Numbered from the stretch's first letter, positions 21,022 to 31,961 are shown. The stretch: DNA of 64,000 bases from Globisporangium splendens (GCA_006386115.1 VFIW01000134.1:1-64000); one strand, 5' to 3'. Made by a program: numbers and translations. The notes: generated from the letters alone by a model not told the origin.

Positions 21022-23360
21022 TAAACCTACAGACTATAAATGCAAATATGTTGTTTTCCTGCATTTTTGAACCCAAGAACTGATCCCACAGCACGACAAG
21101 CAAGCGTGCACTCGCAAGGAGAACGCACCACCGCCGCTTCATTCGCGCAGCACCGCATACACCCAGCAGCAACCCACTTGGCTTCTCTGGTCCTGTCGCC
21201 ATCCCCAGTGCTGCTCTCTTCACGGCAAACGAACCGAGTGCGTCGACGTCACAGCAGCAGCTTCCCAGCCAATTTGACAAACCCCCGTCAATACCTTCGA
21301 GTGTTGAAGTTAACATGAGCACTGACAGCGCATTCCCAGTCTCAGCTAGTGCCAGTGGCTTCAATAATTGGACTCTAGCTGGACCAGCAGATTCAAATCC
21401 AGTGACAAGTCGACATGCTGCCGCAGAGCGCTGGTCTCCAGTCCCAGCCACGACGACGCTTGGAACGGGGAGCCCGCCGTTCGTGAGGACTGCAGAAGAC
21501 CCAGCGAGTGCGATTTTGGACGGCATCACACGGTACTACGTCTCGATCTGTGCGATGCCGGCTTACGCGAGCAAATCACCCGAGGAATTGCGCTGCGAAG
21601 ACTATTCCACCAAGAGGAAGAACGCGGGGACGGCAACGTCGTTTGCTCTGTTTGATCAAAGCAGCGGTGAATCGACATCGAGTACAAGTCCGACATTGTT
21701 TGGCACTCTGTGGCCGCCGCCGGTACTGCCGGTGATGCCGTCTATACCGAATGGGTTTGGCTTCGGTCCTTCCCCAGCACCAAGTGGCGACTTTGGTGCT
21801 GGCGAGCTATTCCAGAACCATGCGCCAACTTTCGGAACGGGATATCCACGTTTCTGTGTGTTCGAGGGCATCGACACATATGGAGGAGAATACCGTACGG
21901 TCAAATATCATTCGATCTGTGCCATGCCAGCGTATCGAAACAAGTCCCCCGAGCAGCTGCGGTACGAGGATTACCTCAAGATGCAAAATTGTCTCCCAGA
22001 GGCAGCGTAAAGTCCATTGACGGCGAAGGAAATCGATCGTGCATCACGATCAAGCGACGAGTCTGTCATGTGAGGCTCCTGCAGCATTGATCAACAACTT
22101 GGTTGCAGTTCCGCTCTCCAGTAGACGAGTTACTGTCTGCAATGCCGAAGACATTTACTGCAGCTTCAAGTTTACATTTTTGAGGTAAGTGCTCCATTAC
22201 AAAAAGCGACCATGGCAGAAACTTGATGCCAGTTCTACGCCCTGGAGCGAGCATGGCAAAGGAAGATTGTTACGTTTTATGGCGTTCGTGTGCTATGAAG
22301 CAATGCACCAGAGTCTTGATCATCAAGCTTCATTTCAGAATCTGAAAATAGCAAGAAGCTTCGTTATTTTGTATCATCTCACATGCGCGAGTGCCTTCAG
22401 CGAAGTCTCAAGCGTGGCACTAGGTTTGCTTTTGGTCGGCCAAGCGCTCTGCTTTGTTGTTTTTGGTTTTGTTTGTTGCAGCCGACACCACTTCAGGTTT
22501 GTTTTGAACTTGAGACAAGCCACAAGCGTTCTCCATCCTACCGTGCAAAGTCATTTGGAAGAAGCGACAAGGTCGCAGTCAATGAGCGGAGTGTCAGCTT
22601 ATTCACACGACAGGAGTGCGCATGTTGAAGCATGCACCAGTGATGCAAGCGCAAATAGACCAAAAAACGGATTGCTGAGCATGCAGAACATGGATGTGAG
22701 CGCTGTCAGCCGCTGCTCCGAATTTGGAATGGCCGTCTCGCCTTTGCAGCATTCACCTATGGGTGCCTCTTGTGCCAGCTTCACATCGCGCGAGAATTGT
22801 GTCATGCCCAAGTCCGACGAATATCAGCAACCAACTGCAGTCGCTGCACGACCTGACACGGAGTCTCGACGTTGCCAGTTTGAGCTTTTTGATTTTGATA
22901 CGAGTCGCATCGCTTTTGGTAGAAGCACTCGGTCGCCGTCCAACTCGTCGAATGGATCGTCGCTTTTTGGCTCCCCCACAACGTCAAGCACGGGTGCACG
23001 GTCCACTTCAAGTGCGGGAGAGGGGTACGATTCGACGAGCTCGTCCAGAGATGTCTCTCCTTTTGGATCTCCCTCGTTGTCCTTCCCGCTTTTCAGGTTC
23101 GCATTCCCAGCTCCAACTTCACCAGTACCCAAGCCATCAGCGCTTTATGAAAGAGGCGCTGTCACGACTCCGAGTGCAAGTTTGCCAAACGTACTACAAA
23201 CTCGAAGGATCCACATGACATCAAATGTTGATTCTTTCGACGCTCCATCTCGTTGGCCGTTCGATTTGGTGACTCCAGCTCTTACATCCCCGAAGTTTAA
23301 CTCGCGCGCCCCATCATCTTTGGCTTGCTTTTCTTCGAGTGCTACCAACAACGATGTTGG
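21022..23360. repeat. right arm of the inverted duplication (partner 11100-13350)
   Basis: The plus strand matches the minus strand of the left arm, with coordinates summing to 34,372 over the conserved part. It is almost identical from 21,022 to about 22,010, then diverges stepwise, with several substitutions per 100 bp and small indels. This arm has the intact versions of both genes. Confidence 0.85.
21315..22010 (+). CDS. Nup98-like AMPAY-motif protein, copy 3 (right arm)
   Basis: A 231-residue intact frame, the mirror copy of 12362-13057 with two residue differences. It has the same two SICAMPAY..KSPEE/QLR.EDY motifs and a Pro/Gly linker with FGFG. Near-identity that includes silent sites points to recent duplication or gene conversion between the arms. 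The nuclear-pore role is inferred from the motif only; no RNA-binding or protease domain is visible. Confidence 0.65.
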   Translation: MSTDSAFPVSASASGFNNWTLAGPADSNPVTSRHAAAERWSPVPATTTLGTGSPPFVRTAEDPASAILDGITRYYVSICAMPAYASKSPEELRCEDYSTKRKNAGTATSFALFDQSSGESTSSTSPTLFGTLWPPPVLPVMPSIPNGFGFGPSPAPSGDFGAGELFQNHAPTFGTGYPRFCVFEGIDTYGGEYRTVKYHSICAMPAYRNKSPEQLRYEDYLKMQNCLPEAA

Positions 23361-23427
23361 TGCAAACCCTAGAGATCAAAAGGACGCTGGCAAGATACCA
23401 AGTGTTCCATCACGTACCGTCGAGTAG
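22582..23427 (+). CDS. FG-motif, Ser/Pro-rich hypothetical protein (right arm)
   Basis: I do not recognise a family. The frame is open from 22189, but that first codon is GTG and the first 130 codons are hydrophobic and not conserved in frame with the left arm. I therefore prefer the ATG at 22582, from where both arms align. The 281-residue product is Ser/Thr/Pro-rich with isolated FG motifs (SLFGSPTTSS, SPFGSPS), like disordered nucleoporin segments. It follows the AMPAY gene on the same strand at about 570 nt. The two might act together or be parts of one original gene; a perfect donor-like GAG|GTAAGT near 22,185 leaves room for an unrecognised intron. Confidence 0.45.
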   Translation: MSGVSAYSHDRSAHVEACTSDASANRPKNGLLSMQNMDVSAVSRCSEFGMAVSPLQHSPMGASCASFTSRENCVMPKSDEYQQPTAVAARPDTESRRCQFELFDFDTSRIAFGRSTRSPSNSSNGSSLFGSPTTSSTGARSTSSAGEGYDSTSSSRDVSPFGSPSLSFPLFRFAFPAPTSPVPKPSALYERGAVTTPSASLPNVLQTRRIHMTSNVDSFDAPSRWPFDLVTPALTSPKFNSRAPSSLACFSSSATNNDVGANPRDQKDAGKIPSVPSRTVE

Positions 23428-23792
23428 CCAAAGCGAAAAGAGCACATACTTCGCGAGCAGACCCCACTTCCAATCAACTAGAGAGCGTGCTTTGCGAATG
23501 ATTGCTGCTCATTCGTAGAGCAGTAATCAAAAAGGCAATTGCTTGGGCATTTTCCCTGCAAGTTCAAATTTCCGCTGAGCGATGATCCATCTAGAAACCA
23601 AGACGTGAAGATACCACCGAATTGTGTGCACCTCAGCTTAATCAACAAGCAGACAGAGTGGCGACTTCGTGAGCATGTACAAAATCTTCACATCGATATG
23701 CAACTTTTCATGTTATACCACTGGCTGATGAGGACATTTTTCCACAACTACAATGTTCATCTCTTGCAGACCACACGTTAAATAAATCGAAT
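23428..23792. other. intergenic, nothing recognised
   Basis: Short AT-rich spacer between the convergent FG-motif and SHIPPO genes, presumably their 3' flanks. Confidence 0.5.
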
Positions 23793-26272
23793 TTAGGCGC
23801 GTTGCTGTTGTTTCCGAACGAGAAAGCGCGTTGTAGCCGAATCTCGGGTGGGATCCATGAACGCCAGCGTTGCCGACGCGGTGGTGGTTGCTGGGTGATC
23901 GGATATCGACCGAGGTACCTGTTTTTTGATGTCGACGAAGGCAATTGACCGTCTGCATGTACTTAGGATCTGATCTTGGACGTTCAGGATCAGCGACTTG
24001 TGAACGTCCTTGCTTTGCGAATGAGTGTCTTGATTCGACACCGCGGGATTCTGGTGTTCCCAGCCGCGCCCAATGCTTTTTCTCATGTCGACGAGGGTTT
24101 GGTTCACGCAAGTCTTGGTGCTCAGCACATTCAAGTCACGAGGAGAAGATGTCGTCTTCGAAAACGAACTGAGGTGAGCTGATTCTGGAAAACGCGCTGT
24201 CGTGTGTTTCTTCATGTCGACAGCGCCGACGTCTTGGCGTTTGAACTTGCTGAGTAATCTCATCGCGTTCTCAATTTCCTCGTGATTCACGCGCAATTTG
24301 CACAACACCTGGTCTTTGTCGTCGTCTGGGATGATATATGCGCGGGAAAGCATCTTCGCCATGTTCACAGGTGCTGGAGCTCGCGTTTGCTTGAGCTCAT
24401 ACTGCGGCTCAAGAGTTAATTTGTCATCACAGGCTGGGTTTCGGTCGGTGGCTCGCCCTTGCATCTTATTAAAGTTGACAAACGCGCTCGTGGCCGGAAA
24501 TCTCAGTTTGTCGAGGATTGCAAACTCGGACGGAAGTACGAGTTGTTGGTCCGCATCGTGATCCTCTTGGTTGTTAGCTCCTTGAAGCACGTCAGGACGA
24601 TCCACTTGCTTCTCAAAGTGCACATGTCGATGACCTTGGACGCTCTTCTCGACCAAATTGTACTTTGGCTCGAGTATGGAGAGTTGCTCGCGTTCTTTTG
24701 CAATCTTCTTCGTCATTGGGAACCGTTCGTCTTCCTCTGTCGGCTCCGAGATAATTGCACCCGGCACATGGGGACGAAGATAGGCATCTATAGACTCGAG
24801 AGCCAAGGCTTTGGCTTCCCCAGCGGCATTGTCTTGTTCTCTTCCAAGAATATAAACGCCTCGTGCGTCGACTTGAACGTTGTCTCGACCTGTGAGCTTC
24901 TCGAATGGTACGATACCTGGCACTTTTGCACCTTTCTTCAACGCAAGCTCTTGCTCCGACTCGCGTTTCATTTCTTTTTTGGCGCGTTCTTTGGAAATTC
25001 TGTCGTTGAAATACGTCACGACTTTGAGCTGTTTCTGGCGACAATGAACAATATCGCGTCCGCGTTGTTTGCTCATGTCGGGGTCAGGAAGGCGTGCGAG
25101 ATTGGGTTTTTGGTCGTGACTTGGCTTCAGACGCTCTTGGTTGTCTGAAATGCCAACCTTCTTCTTGAGTGCCTTCTCTTTCAGGAGCTGTCGCGCACGG
25201 GCACGCTGCCATTGCGGTGTAGCTTTGAATACATCTCGGACTTGCTTGTGCGGTGGAATCGCTGGCTTTGCGGGCGGATCCGAGGTGGCTCCGAGTTTAG
25301 AAGCGCTCTGCCGTGCCCGGAGACGACGTCGCAGCTGTATTGCACTCACGGGTTCCTCGTTCGCTCGAGCTCCTCTAATACTAGATTGAAACCTAGTCCA
25401 AGTTGCTTCGCCATGGGAACAATCCCCGTACGCCCAAGCTGACGCTCCACGATCGTGTGATTCACATTATAGTGCCCACCAAAGCGCTGACACCGCGTTC
25501 TTGCCGCCAGGATGTACCGGACCTTCTTCTTCTGGTCGAGCGTGCGGTAATTCGGCTTCGCTACTGGTCTGTACCCAACGAACCCGGACTTGGATTGACT
25601 TGTAATAATGTGGGTCTGCTGTGCTGCCTTGAGGGCAGCGTGAGCAGGCGACAGAGTCTGCTGTGACTCGGATTGCAGTTGCGAGCGGCACGTGCATGTA
25701 GCTGCAAAGCGGCAGCCACACCAGTTCCTCACTGGCTGCTGGGCAAAGGACGCAGAAAGCACTCGTTCTCGAACAATGGAGTCAGCTCGAGACACCATGT
25801 ATGAACCAGGTCCTAATAGTATGTGCAGCACAATTTACGAATTTTCAGTATTATCAGACCATATAGTTTCTTGCTGGATGTAAAAGCCCTTCTCACCTGG
25901 GGCTGGGTGTCGTCTCTTGAGTTTCCAGGGCAAAGTGCGCGGAGTTCGGCCGGAAAACGCATCAAAACTTGCCATGAAATGCAGCTTCTTGTTCACGGCA
26001 TCTCGCTTCGGATTGTAGGTACCTGGGCCAGGTGTGATCTCATCTCCAAGACCGCGCGCTACCACAGCTTGTTGTTTCTCAATGCCTCGCTCGGTTGCGA
26101 CTTCGTCCTTCCGGAGAAGCGTATCAATACATTGAAGCACTAGGAGTGCACTCCGACGCTGTTTAAGCGCCTCCACAGCTGTTGGGAGCACACCATCGAA
26201 CTTCTTCTCGCACCGGCGATTGCGTCTCTCAAGCTGCCTAGATTGTGATGTTGCGGGCGGATCCAAGTGCAT
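23793..26272 (-). CDS. SHIPPO (STPGR) repeat protein, multi-exon, probable flagellar protein
   Basis: The N-terminal exon has TPGPGTYNP, and splicing creates a second PGP-Gly-Ser-Tyr repeat. These are the Pro-Gly-Pro-X-X-Tyr repeats of sperm-tail/SHIPPO proteins, which line ciliary microtubules; oomycete zoospores are flagellated. The rest is basic and partly helical with many Lys/Arg/Gln. Exon 1 ends at 25897 and exon 2 begins at 25812. The 84-bp intron has donor GTGAGA and acceptor TTAG, and keeps the frame. Exon 2 overlaps the next frame by 4 nt near 25,347 with a frame change, where a GTGAGT sits. This is either a very short intron (about 44 bp) or a frameshift. I prefer the start at 26272 (AACATG); an in-frame ATG at 26392 is possible. 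Confidence 0.7.
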
Positions 26273-26586
26273 GTTATTCTCCGTCTCGAACGGGAGCGAA
26301 TGTGCGACGAGAAATAGATAATGATTGAGTTGAAACGGACGCAACATGGCGTAATCACCAAGACGGTAGATCATTTTTATCTTTGGCCACATCGATACAC
26401 TTTTCAAATCAAAAAAGTGGATACAAAATACATAAAAGGGTCAAACACCGTCCAACAGAGCTTCATGAGCTCCAAACATCCATTCTCTGTTGATTTTTTT
26501 GTTATGGGCGTCAACAGTTTTAAGCGCATGTGCATTCCATAAAGGCGCACTCACTCCAACGTTGATTGGTGGCCCCACACTGCTAC

Positions 26587-27156
26587 TCAACAGTAGAAGT
26601 AAGTGCCAATGGTGCGCTTGACTTCGCACGCCGTCGGCGCAAGAAGCACGCTGTACAGCTTCCAGTCCGCGAGTGGGTAGCGCCAGCTCATGCGCACAGT
26701 CATGGCGCGGCTTTTCGGGTCCGTGACGTAGTACAGGAACGCATCCCGTGGCATAGGTAGCACTGCTGCTGCCTTTGACCCAGGTCGCGGGTCCGAAAGG
26801 GTTGCCTTGTCCCCAGTATCGTCGGTGTCGTCCGTGACAGTAGGATCGGGATTCGAGCTCATGCGTCCGGCGATGACGGCGTCGGCAATGCTCTTGAGAA
26901 GGAGCGCCTGGTCGCGTCCCGTGAGCGTGATCTGACTGTCCGTGATGCGAATCGTGTTGTTTGCTGCGATGATACTCGTTTTGGCGATTGCTTCGGCGAG
27001 AGTGGCTTGATCTTTATCGTCTGCCGCAGTGGCTTTGGCCATACTTTTCATGCTCACCTTTGGCAAGCGCTCGCCCGTTGCCGAGTTCGCCAGCACTTGG
27101 CCAACGAGAAAGCACTCGAGCAAGATCGCGCAGCTGAATTGAGTGATACCACGCAT
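26587..27156 (-). CDS. small secreted protein A, left copy
   Basis: Unknown function, 189 residues. The ATG at 27156 begins a signal peptide (MRGITQFSCAILLECFLVGQ), with cleavage expected near VLA-NS. An initiator of 14/16 matches lies 46 nt upstream (27202-27217), which excludes the longer upstream frame. The mature part is acidic and Ala/Thr/Asp-rich in the middle (TVTDDTDDTGDKATL). Its C-terminal block is better ordered (RMSWRYPLADWKLYSVLL) and has two Cys near the end that could pair. No RXLR-type motif or known domain seen. Intact and identical in the other arm. Confidence 0.75.
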   Translation of the reverse strand: MRGITQFSCAILLECFLVGQVLANSATGERLPKVSMKSMAKATAADDKDQATLAEAIAKTSIIAANNTIRITDSQITLTGRDQALLLKSIADAVIAGRMSSNPDPTVTDDTDDTGDKATLSDPRPGSKAAAVLPMPRDAFLYYVTDPKSRAMTVRMSWRYPLADWKLYSVLLAPTACEVKRTIGTYFYC

Positions 27157-27201
27157 ATTGGTTGAGAAATTTGTCAAAAATTGGAGTGAAGTGCGCAAAG
27201 A

Positions 27202-27217
27202 GAATTGGGAAGTGAGC
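27202..27217 (-). promoter_or_regulatory. initiator of secreted protein A (left)
   Basis: GCTCACTTCCCAATTC on the minus strand matches the oomycete initiator at 14 of 16 positions. A TATA-like TTTATAG lies just upstream. Confidence 0.7.
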
Positions 27218-27515
27218 AAACCTATAAAGCTCGCTTTCTCCAGACTTTCACGCATATATGAGGAAACCTGTGGACAAGCGAACTTTCGCAGGAAGTCTGC
27301 TCTGGTATATTCAGGATTTCCTAGCAATTACGAAGAAATGGCTTTTCAGGTGCCATTTTTTTACTTCAGCGACTACAATGTGATTGTCAGTGAATCAATA
27401 TCAGTCTGACGACAATTCCATCCACCAATCAATCGTTGCTCGAGATCGCGAGGGTGTATTATCGCGAAAGGTGCTTAAGTAATGTTATGGAACTGGAATA
27501 ATACCCAGGTTGTTT

Positions 27516-28995
27516 TCAATGACGGAGTCGTTGGGTGGTGGCCACGGACACTGGTGCCTGTGGCTCCGTCGTTAGGACTAGCGTGGAGCCGAATGCAGGG
27601 TACGCGTAGCTGATGGTTTCGTCGCCGTAGTCGCAGGAGACGCCATGAGGCATGTGGAAGCATATTTGGTCCACTGAGCCAAGCAAGAGCACGACCACAT
27701 CGGCGACCGAGAGCGAGTCAAAGCCAGGGACAGGGACAACTGGCAGTGAGGTCGCGCTGCTGTTGTTAGAGACCGAAGAGTCCAGACTCGAGCCAGAACC
27801 ATTGGTTCCATCGTCAAATTCGCCAGAGTTGTCTCCGGCAAAACTAGAGTCACTGCTGGACGGTGGCATGCCCTTCTTGAGATACAGATACTGTAGTCCA
27901 GTCGGTGCGCTCTCCTCGCTGTCACTCGAAGGAGTCTGGTAGAGAATGGAATCTAAGCGAGTGATCGCGGGCTCAACGAGATTACACGCGTTCCACGCCT
28001 CGATAAAGAAACTGTCTGGCGCCAGAAGACCGTAAATGAGGTCATCACCGCGCACGCATTTCCCTTCGGTGTAGAGGTCGGAGATCGCCACCGTGGCACC
28101 TTTGGGTCCAGCCACACGCAGTTGGTGGATGACCGGGTAGTTGCTGACGTGGTTGACAAGGTCACTCATCGGTTGGAAGCACACACCGTAGGATGTTTGC
28201 GCCTTGCTAGGCTTGAACTTGACGGTCTCGCCCGTCGTGAGAGCAAATTCCTGGCCAGCGACAGTGCTACACACTTCGCTCGTGGGGATTTGCAGCGCAT
28301 TGAGGAATGGCTTGATAGCATTCTCGTCGTCATTATTGCCATCACCGACGAAAGCCGACGCGAGCGAGAAGCCACAGGTTTGCTCGACGCCGCCTCCGAG
28401 CTTCTCGGGCGTGAACGTCTTGACTGAGCAGAGCGCGTTGCCCACAAGTTTGAGCAGCGAGTCGGCAGTTGTGGCCAGGTCAGAGCCAAAGGACTTGACG
28501 ATCGTGCTTTTGAATTCGTCACAGCAGCCACCTGCGCTGTTCATCGCGGGGAGGATGAGCTCATTGATGAGAACGCCGTTGATGCACGGAACAAACGCGC
28601 CCTTGTAGTAGGGGCAGAAGAACTCTGTGAACGCGCTGTCAGTAAACTCCTCCTCGGGAGGTGGCACGACGCTGAGCGCCTTTCTGCACTCGTTGGCCCT
28701 CTTGGAGATGAGCACCGTCGTCACGATCGACTTCATGTCGACGTTGGCAGCGCATTGCAAAAACCCTGGCACTGCGCTCGATACGGACGCAAAGGGCCTG
28801 GCTCACAACGCCGAGATCGAGCCGCGGTTCCAGGGATTTGAGGTCGGCGAGGGACGTCGCGAGCGGGCTTTGGTCGTCCAACTACTGGAAGCATTTGACC
28901 TCATCGGTTTGTGCCGAGGTGACAGTAGTCGCGCCGAGAAAGAGGATAGCGAGCGAGGCGAGAGCGAGGCTTGGACGAGGGACGTGGATCTTCAT
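27516..28995 (-). pseudogene. Cys-rich secreted protein B, left copy (TAG and frameshift)
   Basis: The ATG at 28995 starts a signal peptide (MKIHVPRPSLALASLAILFL) 60 nt after a 13/14 initiator. After VKCFQ comes an in-frame TAG (28882-28884) where paralogue B' has Leu. A frameshift near 28,775 then moves translation to the 418-codon frame. That frame has paired Cys (FFCPYYKGAFVPCIN, GGCCDEF, NALCSVKTF, QTCGFS, YGVCFQP), a Ser/Asp-rich linker and a C-terminal QICFHMPHGVSCDYGDE block. I recall this Cys pattern from secreted oomycete proteins of unknown function. Two lesions at the N-terminus make full-length expression unlikely. Confidence 0.7.
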
Positions 28996-29052
28996 CTTGG
29001 ATTTGTATTGATGTGTGTTGCTTGGTTGAATACGATGTGAGACGTGGAACTG

Positions 29053-29066
29053 CAATTGCAGAATGA
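29053..29066 (-). promoter_or_regulatory. initiator of secreted protein B (left)
   Basis: TCATTCTGCAATTG, minus strand, matches 13 of 14 positions of the oomycete initiator core and lies about 60 nt before the ATG. The promoter looks conserved although the gene is broken. Confidence 0.65.
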
Positions 29067-29832
29067 TACGAGTGTCTTGTAGGGCTCCCGGGCAGCGCGC
29101 TGAAATGCTGGATTTCGTTGATCGAGGCGCACCAAATATGGCAGCTGAATTTGCCACAAATTTTGAATTTGTGCTCTATGGGACGTCGTCAACCTGAAAT
29201 AGCAGACTGTGAGCATGTCGGTGGGCGGAGATTCCCAACCAGCCTGAGCCACTTGTCTTCACCTCTTTGGACTCACCGCTTCAACTCCAATGCGGCTTCG
29301 AGTGCGCGAGTGCAAGTGCATCTTTTTATGCAGCATCGCATTCCCATTTTGAGGCGCGACAGGCACATTGTGACTCTGAATAAAGAAAGCAATTGACGAG
29401 AAATATCAAGAATAGAGCGTATCTTCCTGATATCTTTGGATGCACGAGGAATATCAAAGCACTGCCAACGCTCTAGTAAACTAGCCAGAACCTGGTATGT
29501 CAATGGTTGCTCGCATACTTGCTAGACGCTAATAGTCCCGGTGATTTGCCAATGAGGCACAAAGAAAAACAGTGTATCAACACCATCAGACGCCTTACTA
29601 TGACATTTGGGCTGTGCTATATTCGATGTGTAGTCATCTCGTGCGTACTTAGTGCTGGTCTGTACCCATTCGCATGCGTACTTATCATAAAAGTGTATCC
29701 ATCTCAAGCGTTAACCTAGCCATTTTAAACTGTAGTACCGGTATTACTAAAGGACACAGGAAACAAACAAACACAAAAACTAGATGCCGTCTTAGATTGA
29801 TATTCGTCTAGAAGTGGATATCGCTGGTGTAC
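29067..29832. other. intergenic in left arm
   Basis: Spacer between B and the B' stop, mirrored at 33624-34389. It has short AT-rich frames only, and nothing recognised. Confidence 0.55.
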
Positions 29833-31417
29833 TTATTTGCGAAGCCGTTGGACAGTCGACACGGCCGGCGTGGCAGCTAGAGCTTCCGTCACCGGTGTCA
29901 TGACTGCCACATCTGGGAGCATCAGTTGGATGGTTTCACGCCCGTAGTCGCAGGTTAGGTCGTGGGGAATATGGTAGCATGGCTGCAAGAACGAGTCGGG
30001 GGACACAGTGTCGTGAAACTCGTTTTCGTCGCCTCCGAGCGTGCTCGCAGCGTCGTCGTCTGTGCCTTGGATATCGTTACTGGTGGAAGGCCTGTCTTCA
30101 CCCAAAGTGGCACCAAAGGACGTCAGAGTGTTACCAAGGAACTCGTTGACGGACAAGCCACTGCCACTGCTCTCGCTGCTGCTACTCTCTCCGAACCAAT
30201 CACTCCCAGCAAGCGAGCGACTGACCCCGTCATCGTTGCTCGCCACGGCATCTACCGAGCCACCGATAGTAATAGGTCCACGGGGGTCGACAACCCACGA
30301 GTCTCTCCATCTTGTCGTTCCATCATTTCCATTCGAACCCTGCATCGGTTCAGTTGAAGAAGGGTTCTCGAACGCAGCCATCATGTTCATAAAGATGGAG
30401 ACTGCATACTCCATCGTAAAGACGGCTGACAGGAATGGCAAAGAAAGCTGGGTTTGCGTCACGCAAGTGTCGCCACCAAAGAAGCCGGCGAGAGCGGAAT
30501 CAGACGGGAACGCTGGCACGCTCAGGCGCTGGACGATCGGGTACTTGTTGACATGCTCCACGAGAGCGCTCATGGGCTGGAAACAAATGCCGTATGGCGC
30601 GCCGTCCCCGATGGCATCACTTGATTCGATGATCGCGGTCTCACCAGCTGTCAAGTGGAACTCGTGACCAGTGACAGCGCTGCATACGCCCTCGTGCTTC
30701 ATCTGCAGCACCTTGGGCCACACATCGGAAGACCACACGTCTGGTGAACCACGGCTTAACCCATCGTCCTCACTGCTGGACGCGTTGACAGCCGTGACAA
30801 TAGAGTATGCACACGTTCCGCTCCAGCGTTTCGGACGGAAAGGTCTTGACGGAGCAAAGGGAGTTGCCGACAAGCTTGAGCAGCACGTCAACCGCCGTGG
30901 TCAAATCCGCTCCAAACGCATCGGCGATCGAGCTCTTGAGTTGATTGCAGCATCCGTCTTCTCGGTCCACCGTTGCAACCAAGAGGTCCTTGACGACGCC
31001 GTCATTGATACATGGAACAATCGTGTCCTTGTAGAGCGAACACAGCGAGAACCTGAAGAAATCATCTCCAGGCATATCTTTGGGGAACGTGAACTGCGCG
31101 AGTGTGTTTCCGCACGTCCAAAGCGTACTCGAGGTCGTGATGGTCGTAGAGAACGACGTTGCGTCCGTATTCGCGGCGCACTGAGAGAACCCCGGTAGCA
31201 AGCCGTCCACTAATGCAACGATGCGATGCAAAGTGTGAAGCTTGAAATCTGGGGCATCCAACGATGCAAGCGACTCGGCTAGTGGGCTCTGATCGTCGGC
31301 CAGGTCGTAGCACTTGGGGGTATCTTTGGCCACATGGACCGCATTGGGTGTGGTGGCTCCGAGAAAAAAGGCGAGTGTAGCCAATGCAACGTGTAGCCGA
31401 AGGTTGCGGAGCTTCGT
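29833..31417 (-). pseudogene. Cys-rich secreted protein B', left copy (start lost, frameshift)
   Basis: Paralogue of B, 5' to it on the same strand. Aligning the signal peptides puts ACG (31415-31417) where B has its ATG; no in-frame ATG restores the start. Downstream the reading is clear (PKCYDLADDQSPLAESLASL, FSLCSLYKDTIVPCIND, DGCCNQLKSS, NSLCSVKTF). A frameshift near 30,815 moves it to the second frame (TCAYSIVTAVN, APYGICFQP, a Ser-rich linker, PCYHIPHDLTCDYGRE). The initiator at 31479-31494 is well preserved. The product would be secreted, function unknown. Confidence 0.7.
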
Positions 31418-31478
31418 GTTTGATGTCGCTGGTTTGGACGAAGGTGAGCGTTGGGATGGTGAGCGAGTAGAAGAGCTT

Positions 31479-31494
31479 CAATTGGAGAGTGAGA
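31479..31494 (-). promoter_or_regulatory. initiator of secreted protein B' (left)
   Basis: TCTCACTCTCCAATTG, minus strand, matches 13 of 16 positions of the oomycete initiator. It supports a transcription start just upstream of the mutated start codon. Confidence 0.6.
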
Positions 31495-31656
31495 GAAGGT
31501 GGAGGCGTATGCGTTTGACTTCGAGAGAAGACGGGATATTTTCTCGGAGCTGTAAGAACTCTTGAGGGTGCACCGGAGACAGGCTTTGGACCGAGCTGCT
31601 TTTAGAGCACTTCACTGTCTGCGAAAGGCTCTCCGTCTTGTTTAACTTTGGTCACT

Positions 31657-31799
31657 TGTTGGTATCCTCATTGCCTCGTCGTAGCAATCTGTTGGAACCA
31701 ACACAGCATTTAGTGTTGGGTTGCTTGGATCGCACCACATCCACTCGCATGGCAAACACATATAGAATGTGATCTCTAGCTGACATGTGAGATTTTTTC
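31657..31799. other. 143-bp asymmetric spacer of the palindrome
   Basis: Unique sequence between the arms. The arms stop matching after TTTAACTTTGGTCACT. The spacer contains a small local inverted repeat around ACCAACACAGCATTTAGTGT but no gene. Confidence 0.9.
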
Positions 31800-31961
31800 A
31801 GTGACCAAAGTTAAACAAGACGGAGAATCTTTCGCAGACAGTGAAGTGCTCTAAAAGCAGCTCGGTCCAAAGCCTGTCTCCGGTGCACCCTCAAGAGTTC
31901 TTACAGCTCCGAGAAAATATCCCGTCTTCTCTCGAAGTCAAACGCATACGCCTCCACCTTC

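Larger units (their letters stand above)
26394..31656. repeat. left arm of a 10.7-kb palindrome
   Basis: This 5,263-bp arm is the reverse complement of 31800-37062; paired coordinates sum to 63,456 throughout with no net indel. I noticed three mismatches: 30047 against 33409, and two near 31,628-31,629. The outer boundary is sharp: both sides share GATACACTTTTCAAATC and diverge immediately outside. It falls just upstream of the SHIPPO gene. Confidence 0.95.

Noticed and set aside
22189..22581. N-terminal extension of the FG-motif gene
   Set aside because: It starts at GTG, is hydrophobic, and its frame is not conserved in the other arm.
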